DNA from: Actinomadura macrotermitis
GTDB lineage: Bacteria > Actinomycetota > Actinomycetes > Streptosporangiales > Streptosporangiaceae
DNA length: 64,000 nucleotides
Direction: 5' to 3'
Assembly: GCF_009604375.1 (NCBI RefSeq)
Contig: NZ_WEGH01000007.1
Coordinates: forward strand, 186,001 to 250,000
Under the pieces are notes generated by a model that was not told the origin of the DNA, searched no databases, and was given only the letters and a program-made list of their open reading frames with translations. The position numbers and the translations under genes were made by a program. Each line of letters starts with the position of its first letter. The stretch's first letter is position 1. Positions 7,802-16,199 of this stretch are shown piece after piece.

Positions 7802-8376
7802 CCCTGCCGAAGATGGTGTTCGGCCAGCCGTTCAACTTCGAGCGCTGGATCGACGAGCACCGCGACCTGCTGAAGCCGCCGGTCGGCAACGTCCAGGTGT
7901 TCCAGGACGCCAACCTGATCGTCATGGTCGTCGGCGGCCCGAACAAGCGGACCGACTTCCACGACGACCCGACCGAGGAGTTCTTCTACCAGCTGAAGGG
8001 CAACATGGTCCTGCGGGTGATGGAGGAGGAGGGCAAGCCCCCGGTCGACGTGCAGATCAACGAGGGCGACGTCTTCCTGCTGCCGCCGCACGTCCGGCAC
8101 TCCCCGCAGCGGCCCGAGGAGGGCTCGATCGGCCTGGTCGTCGAGGTGGCGCGGCCCGAGGGGCTGACCGAGGCGTTCGAGTGGTACTGCATGGAGTGCG
8201 ACCACCTGGTGCACCGCGCGGAGCTGCAGGTCCGCTCGATCGTGGACGACCTGCCGCCGGTCTTCCAGGCGTTCTACGACAGCGAGGACGACCGCCGCTG
8301 CGGCAACTGCGGCGCGGTCCACCCGGGCAAGCAGTGGCCCGACGACAAGATCCCGACCACGTCGCCCCGCGCCTGA
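7798..8376 (+). CDS. 3-hydroxyanthranilate 3,4-dioxygenase
   Basis: Extradiol ring-cleaving cupin dioxygenase that opens 3-hydroxyanthranilate to 2-amino-3-carboxymuconate semialdehyde (ACMS). The 192 residues match the bacterial (NbaC-type) enzyme. Metal ligands are visible as His55, Glu61 and His101, with the substrate-binding residues Arg51, Arg105 and Glu116. A second, rubredoxin-like iron site is made by Cys131/Cys134 (WYCMECD) and Cys168/Cys171 (RRCGNCG), a feature of bacterial and fungal forms. The ATG overlaps the RidA stop and has AAGGAGG upstream. This enzyme fixes the identity of the whole operon. Confidence 0.96.
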   Translation: MTLPKMVFGQPFNFERWIDEHRDLLKPPVGNVQVFQDANLIVMVVGGPNKRTDFHDDPTEEFFYQLKGNMVLRVMEEEGKPPVDVQINEGDVFLLPPHVRHSPQRPEEGSIGLVVEVARPEGLTEAFEWYCMECDHLVHRAELQVRSIVDDLPPVFQAFYDSEDDRRCGNCGAVHPGKQWPDDKIPTTSPRA

Positions 8377-8452
8377 CCCGCGTCCCCTGCCCATCCCGGT
8401 CCCCGTGCGCCGCCGTGCGCGCGCGGGAGCCTGCCCGTGAACGGAGGCCCCA

Positions 8453-9475
8453 GTGGCTGTCATCGACGTCCACGCCCACGTCTTCCCCCACCTCACCCGC
8501 GCCGAGGGCCGCGTCCTCACCGGTACCGGGGAGCCGTGGCTGCGCGTCCACGGCGACGGCACCGGGATGATGATGAGCGGCGACCAGGAGTACCGGCCGG
8601 TGCACGCCGGCCTCTGGGAGCCCGAGCGGCGCGTCGCCGACATGGACGCCGCCGGCGTCGACGTCCAGGCCGTCTCCTCGACGCCGCTGATGTTCGGCTA
8701 CGACGCCGAGCCCGCGCGCGCCGCCGACTGGTGCGACCTGGTCAACGACCGCATCATGGCCTACTGCGCCGGAGCACCGGACCGGCTGCTGCCGCTGGCC
8801 CAGGTGCCGCTGCAGGACACCGCGCTGGCCTGCCAGGTCGCCACCCGCGCCGCCGCCGCCGGGCACCGCGGCGTGCACATCGGCAACCACGTCGGCGAGC
8901 GCAACCTGGACGACCCGCAGATCGTGGAGTTCCTGCGGCACTGCGCCACGATCGGCCTGCCGGTGCTGGCCCACCCGTGGGACATGATGGCGACCGAGCG
9001 GATGCGCGGGCACATGCTGCCGTGGCTGGTCGGCATGCCCGCCGAGACGCAGCTCAGCATCCTCGGGCTGCTGCTGTCGGGTGCGTTCGAGCGGCTCCCC
9101 GAGTCGCTGCGCCTGTGCTTCTGCCACGGCGGCGGCAGCTTCGCGTTCCTGCTCGGCCGCGCCGACAACGCCTGGCACAACCGCGACATCGTCCGCGCCG
9201 ACTCCTCGCGCCCGCCTTCGGAGTACACCGACCGCTTCTATGTCGACTCGGCGGTGTTCGACCCGCGCGCGCTCCGGCTGCTGGTCGAAGTGATGGGCGT
9301 CGAGCGGGTCATGCTCGGCACCGACTACCCCTTCCCCCTGGGGGAGCAGATCCCCGGTTCGACCATCCGGGCATGTGACTTCCTGGACGAGGCCGGCCAG
9401 GCGCGGCTGCTCGGCGGCAACGCTGAGGCGTTCTTCGCCCCCGCACCTGCCCCCGTCGCCGGGAGCGTCCCATGA
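8453..9475 (+). CDS. 2-amino-3-carboxymuconate-6-semialdehyde decarboxylase (ACMSD)
   Basis: Zinc-dependent amidohydrolase-fold decarboxylase, 340 residues. It removes CO2 from ACMS, steering it away from spontaneous closure to quinolinate and towards 2-aminomuconate semialdehyde. Zinc ligands are in the expected places: His7 and His9 (VHAHVFP), His174 (LAHPWDMM) and Asp291 (GTDYPF), with catalytic His225 in CHGGGS. GTG at 8453 has GGAGG 5 bases upstream. A 76-base gap separates it from the dioxygenase gene, the widest gap in the operon; I see no terminator in it. The stop overlaps the following ATG. Confidence 0.95.
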   Translation: MAVIDVHAHVFPHLTRAEGRVLTGTGEPWLRVHGDGTGMMMSGDQEYRPVHAGLWEPERRVADMDAAGVDVQAVSSTPLMFGYDAEPARAADWCDLVNDRIMAYCAGAPDRLLPLAQVPLQDTALACQVATRAAAAGHRGVHIGNHVGERNLDDPQIVEFLRHCATIGLPVLAHPWDMMATERMRGHMLPWLVGMPAETQLSILGLLLSGAFERLPESLRLCFCHGGGSFAFLLGRADNAWHNRDIVRADSSRPPSEYTDRFYVDSAVFDPRALRLLVEVMGVERVMLGTDYPFPLGEQIPGSTIRACDFLDEAGQARLLGGNAEAFFAPAPAPVAGSVP

Positions 9476-10794
9476 GCGCCCTCGCCCTGGACGCGGGCGC
9501 GCAGACCAAGGCCGCCACCCGGGCCGGCCTGCTGCGCGGCAGCCGCGAGGACGGCGTCACCGTCTTCCGGGGCGTCGCCTACGCGGCCCCCGCCCGCCGG
9601 TTCGCCCTGCCCGCGCCGCCCGTCCCGTGGCGCGGCGTGCGGGAGGCGCGGGCGTTCGGGCCGCCCGCCGCCCAGCGCCCCGGCCGGATGTCCTGGGTGC
9701 CCGGCCTGGAGATCGACCCGGAGGCGGGCCGCGAGAACAGCCTGACCCTCAACGTCTGGACGCCCGGCCCCGGAGACCGCCCGGTGCTGGTCTTCCTGCA
9801 CGGCGGGGCGTTCGTGTCCGGCTCCGGGGCGCAGCCGATGTACCGCGGCGACGTCCTGGCCCGCGAGCACGGCCTGGTCGTGGTGACGGTGAACTACCGG
9901 CTCGGCCTCCTCGGCTTCGCCTGCAACGACCACATCCCCGCCAACCTCGGGCTGCGCGACCAGGTCGCGGCGCTGGAGTGGGTGCGCGCGAACATCGCGG
10001 CCTTCGGCGGGGACCCGGACCGGGTCACCCTGGCCGGCCACTCGGCCGGCGGCACCAGCGTCCTCGCCCTGATGGCGGCGCCCGCCGCGCGCGGCCTGTT
10101 CGCGCGGGCCGCGCTGATGAGCGCCCTGCCCTACGGGTTCGCCTCGACCGAGCGGGCCCGCGCGATCACCGGCGCGTTCCTGCGGTCCCTCGGCCGGGCG
10201 CTGCCGCGTTCGGCGCGGCTGCGCTCGGTGCTCGGCGCCGAGGAGGCCGCGGTCGCGGCCCGGCCGCCGGTCGAGGGCGTGCTGCCCGTCGCGCCGGTCG
10301 TGGACGGGGAGTTCCTGCCGCGCCACCCGATGGACGCCGTCCGCGCGGGCGCCGCGGCGCGGGTGCCGCTGCTGGTCACCACCGCTGAGGAGGAGATGCG
10401 GCTGTTCGCCGCCCTCGATCCCGACGGCCTCTCGCGCGCCGGGGTGCGCACCGAGGTGGTGTTCGACCGGCCCGCCGCCGAGCTCGCCCGCTGGCACCGC
10501 GCGCACGGCGCGCCGGTCCGCCGGGTCCGCTTCGGCCACCGCTCGCCGCTCGCCCGCGCCGGCGTCACGCTCGGCGCCGCCCACCTGGTGGACGTGCCGC
10601 TCCAGCTGGGCACCTACCAGGACGAGCGGATCTCCCGGCTCACCGGCCCCGGCGCCGCCGCGCTCGGCCGGGACGCCACGGCGGCGTTCGCCGCCTTCTG
10701 CCAAGGCTCGGACAACGAAGGAAAGGAGGGACGGCCATGCCGGACGCGCAGCGCGTCGCGATCATCGGATCGGGCAACATCGGCACCGACCTGA
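9472..10794 (+). CDS. type-B carboxylesterase, altered C-terminus
   Basis: Alpha/beta-hydrolase of the carboxylesterase type-B family, 440 residues as read. Visible are the oxyanion block HGGAFVSGSG, the nucleophile elbow GHSAGGTSVL, and a C-terminal catalytic-His region GAAHLVDVPLQLGTYQ. Its place among kynurenine genes makes a kynurenine-formamidase (arylformamidase) role attractive, but that is inference; known bacterial KynB belongs to another family. Oddly, after AAFAAFC the frame runs 58 bases into the acetaldehyde dehydrogenase gene and ends in a non-family tail (from GKEGRPCRTRSASRSS). The usual FARTGDP..WP ending of type-B esterases is missing, so the C-terminus may be truncated. Confidence 0.85.
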   Translation: MSALALDAGAQTKAATRAGLLRGSREDGVTVFRGVAYAAPARRFALPAPPVPWRGVREARAFGPPAAQRPGRMSWVPGLEIDPEAGRENSLTLNVWTPGPGDRPVLVFLHGGAFVSGSGAQPMYRGDVLAREHGLVVVTVNYRLGLLGFACNDHIPANLGLRDQVAALEWVRANIAAFGGDPDRVTLAGHSAGGTSVLALMAAPAARGLFARAALMSALPYGFASTERARAITGAFLRSLGRALPRSARLRSVLGAEEAAVAARPPVEGVLPVAPVVDGEFLPRHPMDAVRAGAAARVPLLVTTAEEEMRLFAALDPDGLSRAGVRTEVVFDRPAAELARWHRAHGAPVRRVRFGHRSPLARAGVTLGAAHLVDVPLQLGTYQDERISRLTGPGAAALGRDATAAFAAFCQGSDNEGKEGRPCRTRSASRSSDRATSAPT

Positions 10795-11651
10795 TGATCA
10801 AGGTGATCCGCACCTCGAGGTCCCTGGAGCCGGCCGTCATGGCCGGCATCGACCCTGACTCCGACGGCCTCGCCCGGGCCCGCCGGCTCGGCGTCGCCAC
10901 CACCCACGAAGGCGTCGAGGGCCTGGTCGCCATGCCCGGGTTCGCCGACGTGAAGGTGGTGCTGGACGCCACCTCCGCCAAGGCGCACCTGCACAACGCC
11001 GAGGTGCTCGCGCCCTACGGCAAGCGGATCGTCGACCTCACCCCGGCCGCGATCGGCCCCTACGTGGTGCCCGCGGTCAACCTGGACGAGCACCTGGACG
11101 CCGGCAACGTGAACATGGTGACGTGCGGCGGCCAGGCCACCGTGCCGATCGTCGCCGCGGTGTCGCGGGTGACGCCGGTCCGCTACGCCGAGATCGTCGC
11201 GTCCATCGCCTCGAAGTCGGCCGGGCCCGGCACCCGCGCCAACATCGACGAGTTCACCGAGACCACCTCCCGCGCGCTGGAGAAGGTCGGCGGCGCCGCC
11301 CGCGGCAAGGCCATCATCGTGCTGAACCCGGCCGAGCCGCCGCTGATCATGCGCGACACCGTGTACTGCGTGATCGGCGAGCACGACCCCGCGCAGGTCA
11401 CCGCCTCCATCGAGAAGATGATCGGCGACGTGGCCGCCTACGTGCCCGGCTACCGGCTGAAGCAGCAGGTGCAGATCCGCCCGATCGGCGCCGGCGACCC
11501 GCTGGCCGGCCTCGCGGGAGGCGGCGGCCACCTGGTGTCGGTGTTCCTGGAGGTGGAGGGCGCCGCGCACTACCTGCCCGCCTACGCGGGGAACCTGGAC
11601 ATCATGACCTCGGCGGCGCTGCGGGTCGCGGAAAGGCTGGCCGACCGATGA
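10737..11651 (+). CDS. acetaldehyde dehydrogenase (acylating)
   Basis: Converts acetaldehyde, NAD and CoA to acetyl-CoA, the last step of meta-cleavage pathways (DmpF/BphJ/MhpF/NbaJ family). 304 residues. A Rossmann motif GSGNIGTDL lies at residues 11-19 and the catalytic Cys130 in MVTCGGQATVP. KSAGPGTRANIDEFTETTS is a family-specific block. A good AAAGGAGGG site precedes the ATG at 10737. The stop overlaps the start of the aldolase gene; the two proteins normally form a complex that channels acetaldehyde, which the coupled genes support. Confidence 0.95.
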   Translation: MPDAQRVAIIGSGNIGTDLMIKVIRTSRSLEPAVMAGIDPDSDGLARARRLGVATTHEGVEGLVAMPGFADVKVVLDATSAKAHLHNAEVLAPYGKRIVDLTPAAIGPYVVPAVNLDEHLDAGNVNMVTCGGQATVPIVAAVSRVTPVRYAEIVASIASKSAGPGTRANIDEFTETTSRALEKVGGAARGKAIIVLNPAEPPLIMRDTVYCVIGEHDPAQVTASIEKMIGDVAAYVPGYRLKQQVQIRPIGAGDPLAGLAGGGGHLVSVFLEVEGAAHYLPAYAGNLDIMTSAALRVAERLADR

Positions 11652-12664
11652 CCCACGAGCTGTACGTCCAGGACGTCACCCTGCGGGACGGCATGCACGC
11701 CATCCGCCACCAGTACTCGGTGGAGCAGGTTCAGCGGATCGCCGCCGCGCTCGACGCGGCCGGTGTCGACGCGATCGAGGTCGCGCACGGCGACGGCCTC
11801 GCGGGCTCCAGCGTCAACTACGGCGCGGGCGCCCACCTCGACGAGGAGTGGATCGCCGCCGCCGCAGAGGTGATGGAGCGCGCCGTCCTCACCACCCTGC
11901 TGCTGCCCGGCATCGGCACCATCGCCGAGCTGAAGCGCGCCTACGAGCTCGGCGTCCGCTCGGTGCGGGTCGCCACCCACTGCACCGAGGCCGACATCTC
12001 GGCCCAGCACATCGCGACCGCCCGCGAGCTCGGCATGGACGTCGCCGGATTCCTGATGATGTCGCACATGGCGCCCGCCGAGGAGCTGGCCCGCCAGGCC
12101 AAGCTGATGGAGTCCTACGGCGCGCAGTGCGTGTACGTCACCGACTCCGGCGGCCGGCTGACCATGGACGGCGTCCGCGACCGCGTCCGCGCCTACCGCG
12201 ACGTGCTCGACCCCGCCACCGAGATCGGCATCCACGCCCACCACAACCTCGGCCTCGGCGTCGCCAACTCCGTCGTCGCCGTCGAGAACGGCGTGCGGCG
12301 GGTGGACGCCTCCCTCGCCGGGATGGGCGCGGGCGCCGGCAACTGCCCGCTGGAGGCGTTCGTCGCCGTCGCCGACCTCATGGGGTGGAAGCACGGCTGC
12401 GACGTCTTCGCGCTCATGGACGCCGCCGACGACATCGTCCGGCCGCTGCAGGACCGCCCCGTCCAGGTGGACCGCGAGACCCTCACCCTCGGCTACGCCG
12501 GGGTGTACTCCAGCTTCCTGCGGCACGCCGAGGACGCCGCCCGCCGCTACGGGCTCGACACCCGCGACATCCTCGTCGAGGTCGGCCGCCGCGGCATGGT
12601 CGGCGGCCAGGAGGACATGATCGTGGACATCGCGCTGGACCTGGCCGAAGGAAAGAGCACGTGA
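11648..12664 (+). CDS. 4-hydroxy-2-oxovalerate aldolase
   Basis: Class II (metal-dependent) aldolase splitting 4-hydroxy-2-oxovalerate to pyruvate and acetaldehyde (DmpG/BphI/NbaI family). 338 residues. TLRDGMHA at residues 11-18 supplies the metal ligand Asp14; His196 and His198 in IHAHHNLGLG complete the site. The C-terminal communication domain that binds the acylating dehydrogenase is present (LGYAGVYSSFLRHAEDAA). It overlaps its partner gene by 4 bases and the kynureninase gene by 4 bases. Confidence 0.95.
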   Translation: MTHELYVQDVTLRDGMHAIRHQYSVEQVQRIAAALDAAGVDAIEVAHGDGLAGSSVNYGAGAHLDEEWIAAAAEVMERAVLTTLLLPGIGTIAELKRAYELGVRSVRVATHCTEADISAQHIATARELGMDVAGFLMMSHMAPAEELARQAKLMESYGAQCVYVTDSGGRLTMDGVRDRVRAYRDVLDPATEIGIHAHHNLGLGVANSVVAVENGVRRVDASLAGMGAGAGNCPLEAFVAVADLMGWKHGCDVFALMDAADDIVRPLQDRPVQVDRETLTLGYAGVYSSFLRHAEDAARRYGLDTRDILVEVGRRGMVGGQEDMIVDIALDLAEGKST

Positions 12665-13926
12665 ACAACGAAGACAACGCCCGGCGCCTCGACGAGATCG
12701 ACCCGCTGCCCACCCTGCGCGGCGAGTTCCTCATCCCGCCCGCGCCGGGAGGCCCCTACGAGGAGGCGGCCTACTTCGCCGGGAACTCCCTCGGCCTGCA
12801 GCCGCGCGCGACCGCGCGGTACCTGACCGAGGAGCTGGCGGACTGGGCCCGGTTCGGCGTGGAGGGCCACACCGAGGGCCGCCGCCCCTGGGTGGACTAC
12901 CACGAGCTGCTGCGCGAGCCCGCCGCCCGGCTGGTCGGCGCGCTGCCGCACGAGGTCGTCGCGATGAACACCCTGACGGTGAACCTGCACCTGATGATGG
13001 CCAGCTTCTACCGCCCGGCGGGGGAGCGCACCAAGATCGTCATCGAGGACAGCGCGTTCCCCTCCGACTCCTACGCGGTGGCGAGCCAGGCCGTCCACCA
13101 CGGCCTGGACCCGGCCGAGACCGTCGTGCGGCTGCGGCCCCGCGACGGCGAGGAGCACCTGCGCACCTCCGACATCGAGGCGTTCCTGGCCCGCGAGGGC
13201 CACACCGTCGCGCTGCTCATGCTCGGCGGCGTCAACTACCTCACCGGCCAGCTGATGGACATGCAGGCCATCACCAAGGCCGGGCACGTCGCGGGCGCCG
13301 TCGTCGGCTGGGACCTGGCGCACGCCGCCGGCAACGTCCCGCTGCGGCTGCACGACTGGGACGTCGACTTCGCCGCCTGGTGCACCTACAAGTACCTCAA
13401 CGCCGGGCCCGGCGCCGTCGCGGGCTGCTTCGTGCACGAGCGGCACGTCCGCGACGCCTCGGTGCCCAAGCTGTCGGGCTGGTGGGGCACCGACCCGGCC
13501 ATCCGGTTCCGGATGGCGCCCGACATCACCCCGCCGGCCTCGGCCGACGCCTGGCAGCTGTCCAACCCGCCCATCCTGGCGCTGGCGCCGGTGCTGGCCT
13601 CCTACGAGATCTTCGACCGGGTCGGCATGGAGGCGCTGCGCGCCAAGAGCCGGCGGCTCACCGGCTACCTGGCCGCCCGGCTGGTCCCGGTCCGCGGCGT
13701 CGAGCTGATCACCCCGGAGAGCGAGGCCGACCGCGGCAGCCAGCTGTCGCTGCGCGTCCCGGACACGCGCGGGCTGGTCCAGCGGCTCGCCGCCGAGCAC
13801 GGCGTGATCGCCGACGCCCGCGAGCCGGACGTGATCCGGCTCGCCCCGGTGCCGCTGTACTGCACCTTCCACGACTGCCACCGCGTCGCCGAGGCCCTCA
13901 CCGTCCTCACCGCCCAGCAGGACTGA
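12661..13926 (+). CDS. kynU: kynureninase
   Basis: PLP-dependent hydrolase (aminotransferase class V fold) cleaving kynurenine or 3-hydroxykynurenine to (3-hydroxy)anthranilate and alanine. 421 residues. The PLP lysine is Lys244 in WCTYKYLNAGPGAV. YFAGNSLGLQPR near the N-terminus and WDLAHAAGNVPL are family blocks. GTG at 12661 overlaps the aldolase stop; GAAGGAAAG precedes it. It is the last gene of the operon, although it acts first among the enzymes present. Because the next enzyme is 3-hydroxyanthranilate dioxygenase, the physiological substrate should be 3-hydroxykynurenine, made by a monooxygenase encoded elsewhere. Confidence 0.96.
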   Translation: MNNEDNARRLDEIDPLPTLRGEFLIPPAPGGPYEEAAYFAGNSLGLQPRATARYLTEELADWARFGVEGHTEGRRPWVDYHELLREPAARLVGALPHEVVAMNTLTVNLHLMMASFYRPAGERTKIVIEDSAFPSDSYAVASQAVHHGLDPAETVVRLRPRDGEEHLRTSDIEAFLAREGHTVALLMLGGVNYLTGQLMDMQAITKAGHVAGAVVGWDLAHAAGNVPLRLHDWDVDFAAWCTYKYLNAGPGAVAGCFVHERHVRDASVPKLSGWWGTDPAIRFRMAPDITPPASADAWQLSNPPILALAPVLASYEIFDRVGMEALRAKSRRLTGYLAARLVPVRGVELITPESEADRGSQLSLRVPDTRGLVQRLAAEHGVIADAREPDVIRLAPVPLYCTFHDCHRVAEALTVLTAQQD

Positions 13927-13940
13927 GCGGCGCCCCGCCA

Positions 13941-13994
13941 GGCTCCGCCCGCCCCGGACACCGCGCCGGGACGGGCGGAGCCTTGCCTTTTTCT
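13941..13994 (+). terminator. intrinsic terminator of the kynurenine operon
   Basis: GGCTCCGCCCG (13941-13951) pairs perfectly with CGGGCGGAGCC (13972-13982). It is followed by a T-rich stretch TTGCCTTTTT. It sits 14 bases after the kynU stop codon. Confidence 0.8.
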
Positions 13995-14127
13995 CCCTTT
14001 TCCCGTGATAACCGGTTGGCTATAGCGCCCGCGAATATAGGTATTAGCCGTTATGGCGCGCGCCGACGATGATTTCGGCTACCTGAACACAGGTGATCGC
14101 TCGGGGGAAGACGAAAGGGCATTCCGT

Positions 14128-15897
14128 ATGAGGAGAATTCGCCTGACGGCCGTGGCCGCGGGCTCCGCGGCCGCCGTCCTCGCCCCGCTGGTGGCGACCG
14201 GCGCGCAGGCCGCGCCGAAGGACCCCTACGTCCCCACGGTCTGCGGCGACCGGCGTCCCCAGGAGGCCGACCCCGCCGGCTACGGCATGCAGCTGGACGG
14301 GACCTTCCGGCACCCGTCGCTGACCCCGCCGGGGGAGGAGCGGCACCCGTTCCCCGGCGGCGCGCAGGATCTTTTCCCGAAGACCAAGGGCTATGACCCG
14401 AAATCTTACACTTCCGGGCCGGTCAAGCTGGAGGCCTCCTACCGCGGCAAGGAGTTCACGCCGGACTATTTCCACACCTGGCAGAACATCGTCGACTTCA
14501 AGGGCCGGCGCTACCTGTTCCAGTACGACCGCAGCGAGGGCCGCGTCTACGACATCACCGACGTCCGCAAGGTCAAGGTCGTCGAGAAGATGACCCGCGA
14601 CGACGTGGACGGCGACGAGTCCAAGGCCAACGGCACCTGGGCCGCACACGACATGTGGGGCGCCTCCACCGTCCAGTGGAACAAGAAGCTGAACGCCTAC
14701 GTGATGGTGCAGAGCTTCGAGGCCAAGCGCCAGGTCGCCGAGCTCGGCGACAGCCCCGAGCGCAGCAAGTTCGGCAACCCCGCCGGAGTCGCCGCGCTGC
14801 GCAAGACCGTCCAGCTGAAGGGCTTCAAGGTCTACCGCCTGGACGGGCCGCGCAAGAAGGACTGGAAGCTGCTGTCCACCGTCAGCACCGACGCCACCCA
14901 GCGCGACCCCTACAACTCCGACATGACCAAGGGGCAGCAGGGCTCCGGCTCGCTGGACGTGCCGTACTACACCGGCGGCAAGTACATGTTCATCGCCGCC
15001 GCGCCGCGCGACAGCTGGGGCAACAGCGAGGTCCCGACGAACCTGTACTCGGCCGGCTACCTCTCCTACGACATGTCCGACCCCGCGCACCCGCGCAAGC
15101 TCGGCGAGTGGCACCTGCCCGGCCAGGTCAAGGGCGAGGAGGCCGCGTACCGCAAGAACCCGCGCTGCGGCAACCAGACGTCCTGGAACGGCGCGCGCAT
15201 GCCGCTGTTCATCCCCAAGCCCGTCGAGGAGGGCGGCCGGTACGGCTTCGCCGCGCAGGGCGGGTTCGGCTTCAGCGTGCTGGACATCTCCGACCCGGCG
15301 CACATGAAGACCGTGTCGCACATCGACCTGCCGATGTCGGTCGGCGGCACCGAGGCCGACAACATCGACGTCTCGCAGTACGCCAGGACCGGCATGGTCT
15401 ACGTCAGCGGCTACCCGCTCGGCGAGGACTGCTACGAGCCCTACAAGGACATCTTCCAGGTCGACGTCCGCAACCCGGCCAAGCCGCGCATCGTCGGCGC
15501 CCTGCCGCGCCCGGTCCCGCCGCGCTCGTCCGGGCTCACCGACTTCTGCCAGCGCGGCGGCAGCTTCGGGCCGAAGCGGACGGGCTACTACACCTCGCCC
15601 GGCACCCCGCCGAACGGCCTGCTGACCTACGGCTTCTACAACGCCGGCGTGCAGTTCTTCGACGTCAAGGACAAGAGGCACCCCAAGATCGCCGGGCAGT
15701 TCGTGCCGGTCGGCTACAGCAAGGACGTCCCGGACTGGGCCCTCGGCAACCAGACCCACGGCGTCTACGTCGAGTGGGACCGCAAGATCGTCTGGGTGCT
15801 GACCAACGACGGCATCTACGCGCTGTCGTCGCGCCAGCTGATCGGCAAGCCGCGGCTCGGCGCCCCTTCGGCCCCCTTCCGCAACTCCGGCCTCTGA
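14128..15897 (+). CDS. secreted LVIVD-repeat beta-propeller-like protein
   Basis: Exported protein of 589 residues and unknown function. The N-terminus MRRIRLTAVAAGSAAAVLAP with AQAAPKD is a Sec signal peptide, cleaved after about residue 29. The mature part has several repeats of the type (tyrosine/phenylalanine)-xx-D(I/V)(S/T)DP...(K/R)(V/L)(V/L), for example VYDITDVRKVKVVEKM, YDMSDPAHPRKLGEW, LDISDPAHMKTVSHIDL and VDVRNPAKPRIVGALP. These resemble LVIVD repeats that build a propeller. It ends LSSRQLIGKPRLG. A longer frame from 14053 exists, but the ATG at 14128 begins the signal peptide and has GAAAGGG upstream. It is monocistronic after the kynurenine terminator; no link to that operon is evident. 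Confidence 0.8.
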   Translation: MRRIRLTAVAAGSAAAVLAPLVATGAQAAPKDPYVPTVCGDRRPQEADPAGYGMQLDGTFRHPSLTPPGEERHPFPGGAQDLFPKTKGYDPKSYTSGPVKLEASYRGKEFTPDYFHTWQNIVDFKGRRYLFQYDRSEGRVYDITDVRKVKVVEKMTRDDVDGDESKANGTWAAHDMWGASTVQWNKKLNAYVMVQSFEAKRQVAELGDSPERSKFGNPAGVAALRKTVQLKGFKVYRLDGPRKKDWKLLSTVSTDATQRDPYNSDMTKGQQGSGSLDVPYYTGGKYMFIAAAPRDSWGNSEVPTNLYSAGYLSYDMSDPAHPRKLGEWHLPGQVKGEEAAYRKNPRCGNQTSWNGARMPLFIPKPVEEGGRYGFAAQGGFGFSVLDISDPAHMKTVSHIDLPMSVGGTEADNIDVSQYARTGMVYVSGYPLGEDCYEPYKDIFQVDVRNPAKPRIVGALPRPVPPRSSGLTDFCQRGGSFGPKRTGYYTSPGTPPNGLLTYGFYNAGVQFFDVKDKRHPKIAGQFVPVGYSKDVPDWALGNQTHGVYVEWDRKIVWVLTNDGIYALSSRQLIGKPRLGAPSAPFRNSGL

Positions 15898-15930
15898 CGT
15901 CCCTTATGTGGGCCTGAGTCCCCTTCGCCA

Positions 15931-15979
15931 CCGGTTCCCGGGCCGCAACCGCCCGGGGACCGGGCTTGGCGCTGTTTTT
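15931..15979 (+). terminator. terminator-like hairpin after the LVIVD gene
   Basis: CCGGTTCCCGGGC (15931-15943) pairs with GCCCGGGGACCGG (15951-15963) with one G-T mismatch. A run of six T follows at 15974-15979, 10 bases after the stem. This is longer spacing than in a classical terminator, so efficiency is uncertain. Confidence 0.5.
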
Positions 15980-16064
15980 TACCCGGGGAGGCTTGCCAAC
16001 CGCCGATCGTCGGATAGTGTGGAGCACGTTGCAGTCGTAGTTTCCTCGAACGTTGCTCAATGGG

Positions 16065-16099
16065 CGCCCGCGGAAGTTTCTAGACAGCGGGCGTTTTTT
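16065..16099 (+). terminator. hairpin plus T6 in the cold-shock gene leader (terminator or attenuator)
   Basis: CGCCCGC (16065-16071) pairs perfectly with GCGGGCG (16087-16093) and is followed at once by TTTTTT (16094-16099), the textbook terminator form. It lies 101 bases before the cold-shock ATG. It could end upstream transcripts, or attenuate the cold-shock gene if that promoter is at about 16010-16020. Confidence 0.6.
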
Positions 16100-16199
16100 G
16101 CTTTCTCCGGTAACCCGGCGGATTGCAAGACACGGTCCGCACGCAGCCCCGACCGTCGAGGTGGCGGCCGGTGAAGCAATACCCAAGGAGAAAGTCAGC

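Noticed and set aside
13927..14127. Possible riboswitch before the LVIVD gene
   Set aside because: Apart from the operon terminator (13941-13994) I saw only A+T-richer promoter-like sequence and no conserved riboswitch core.
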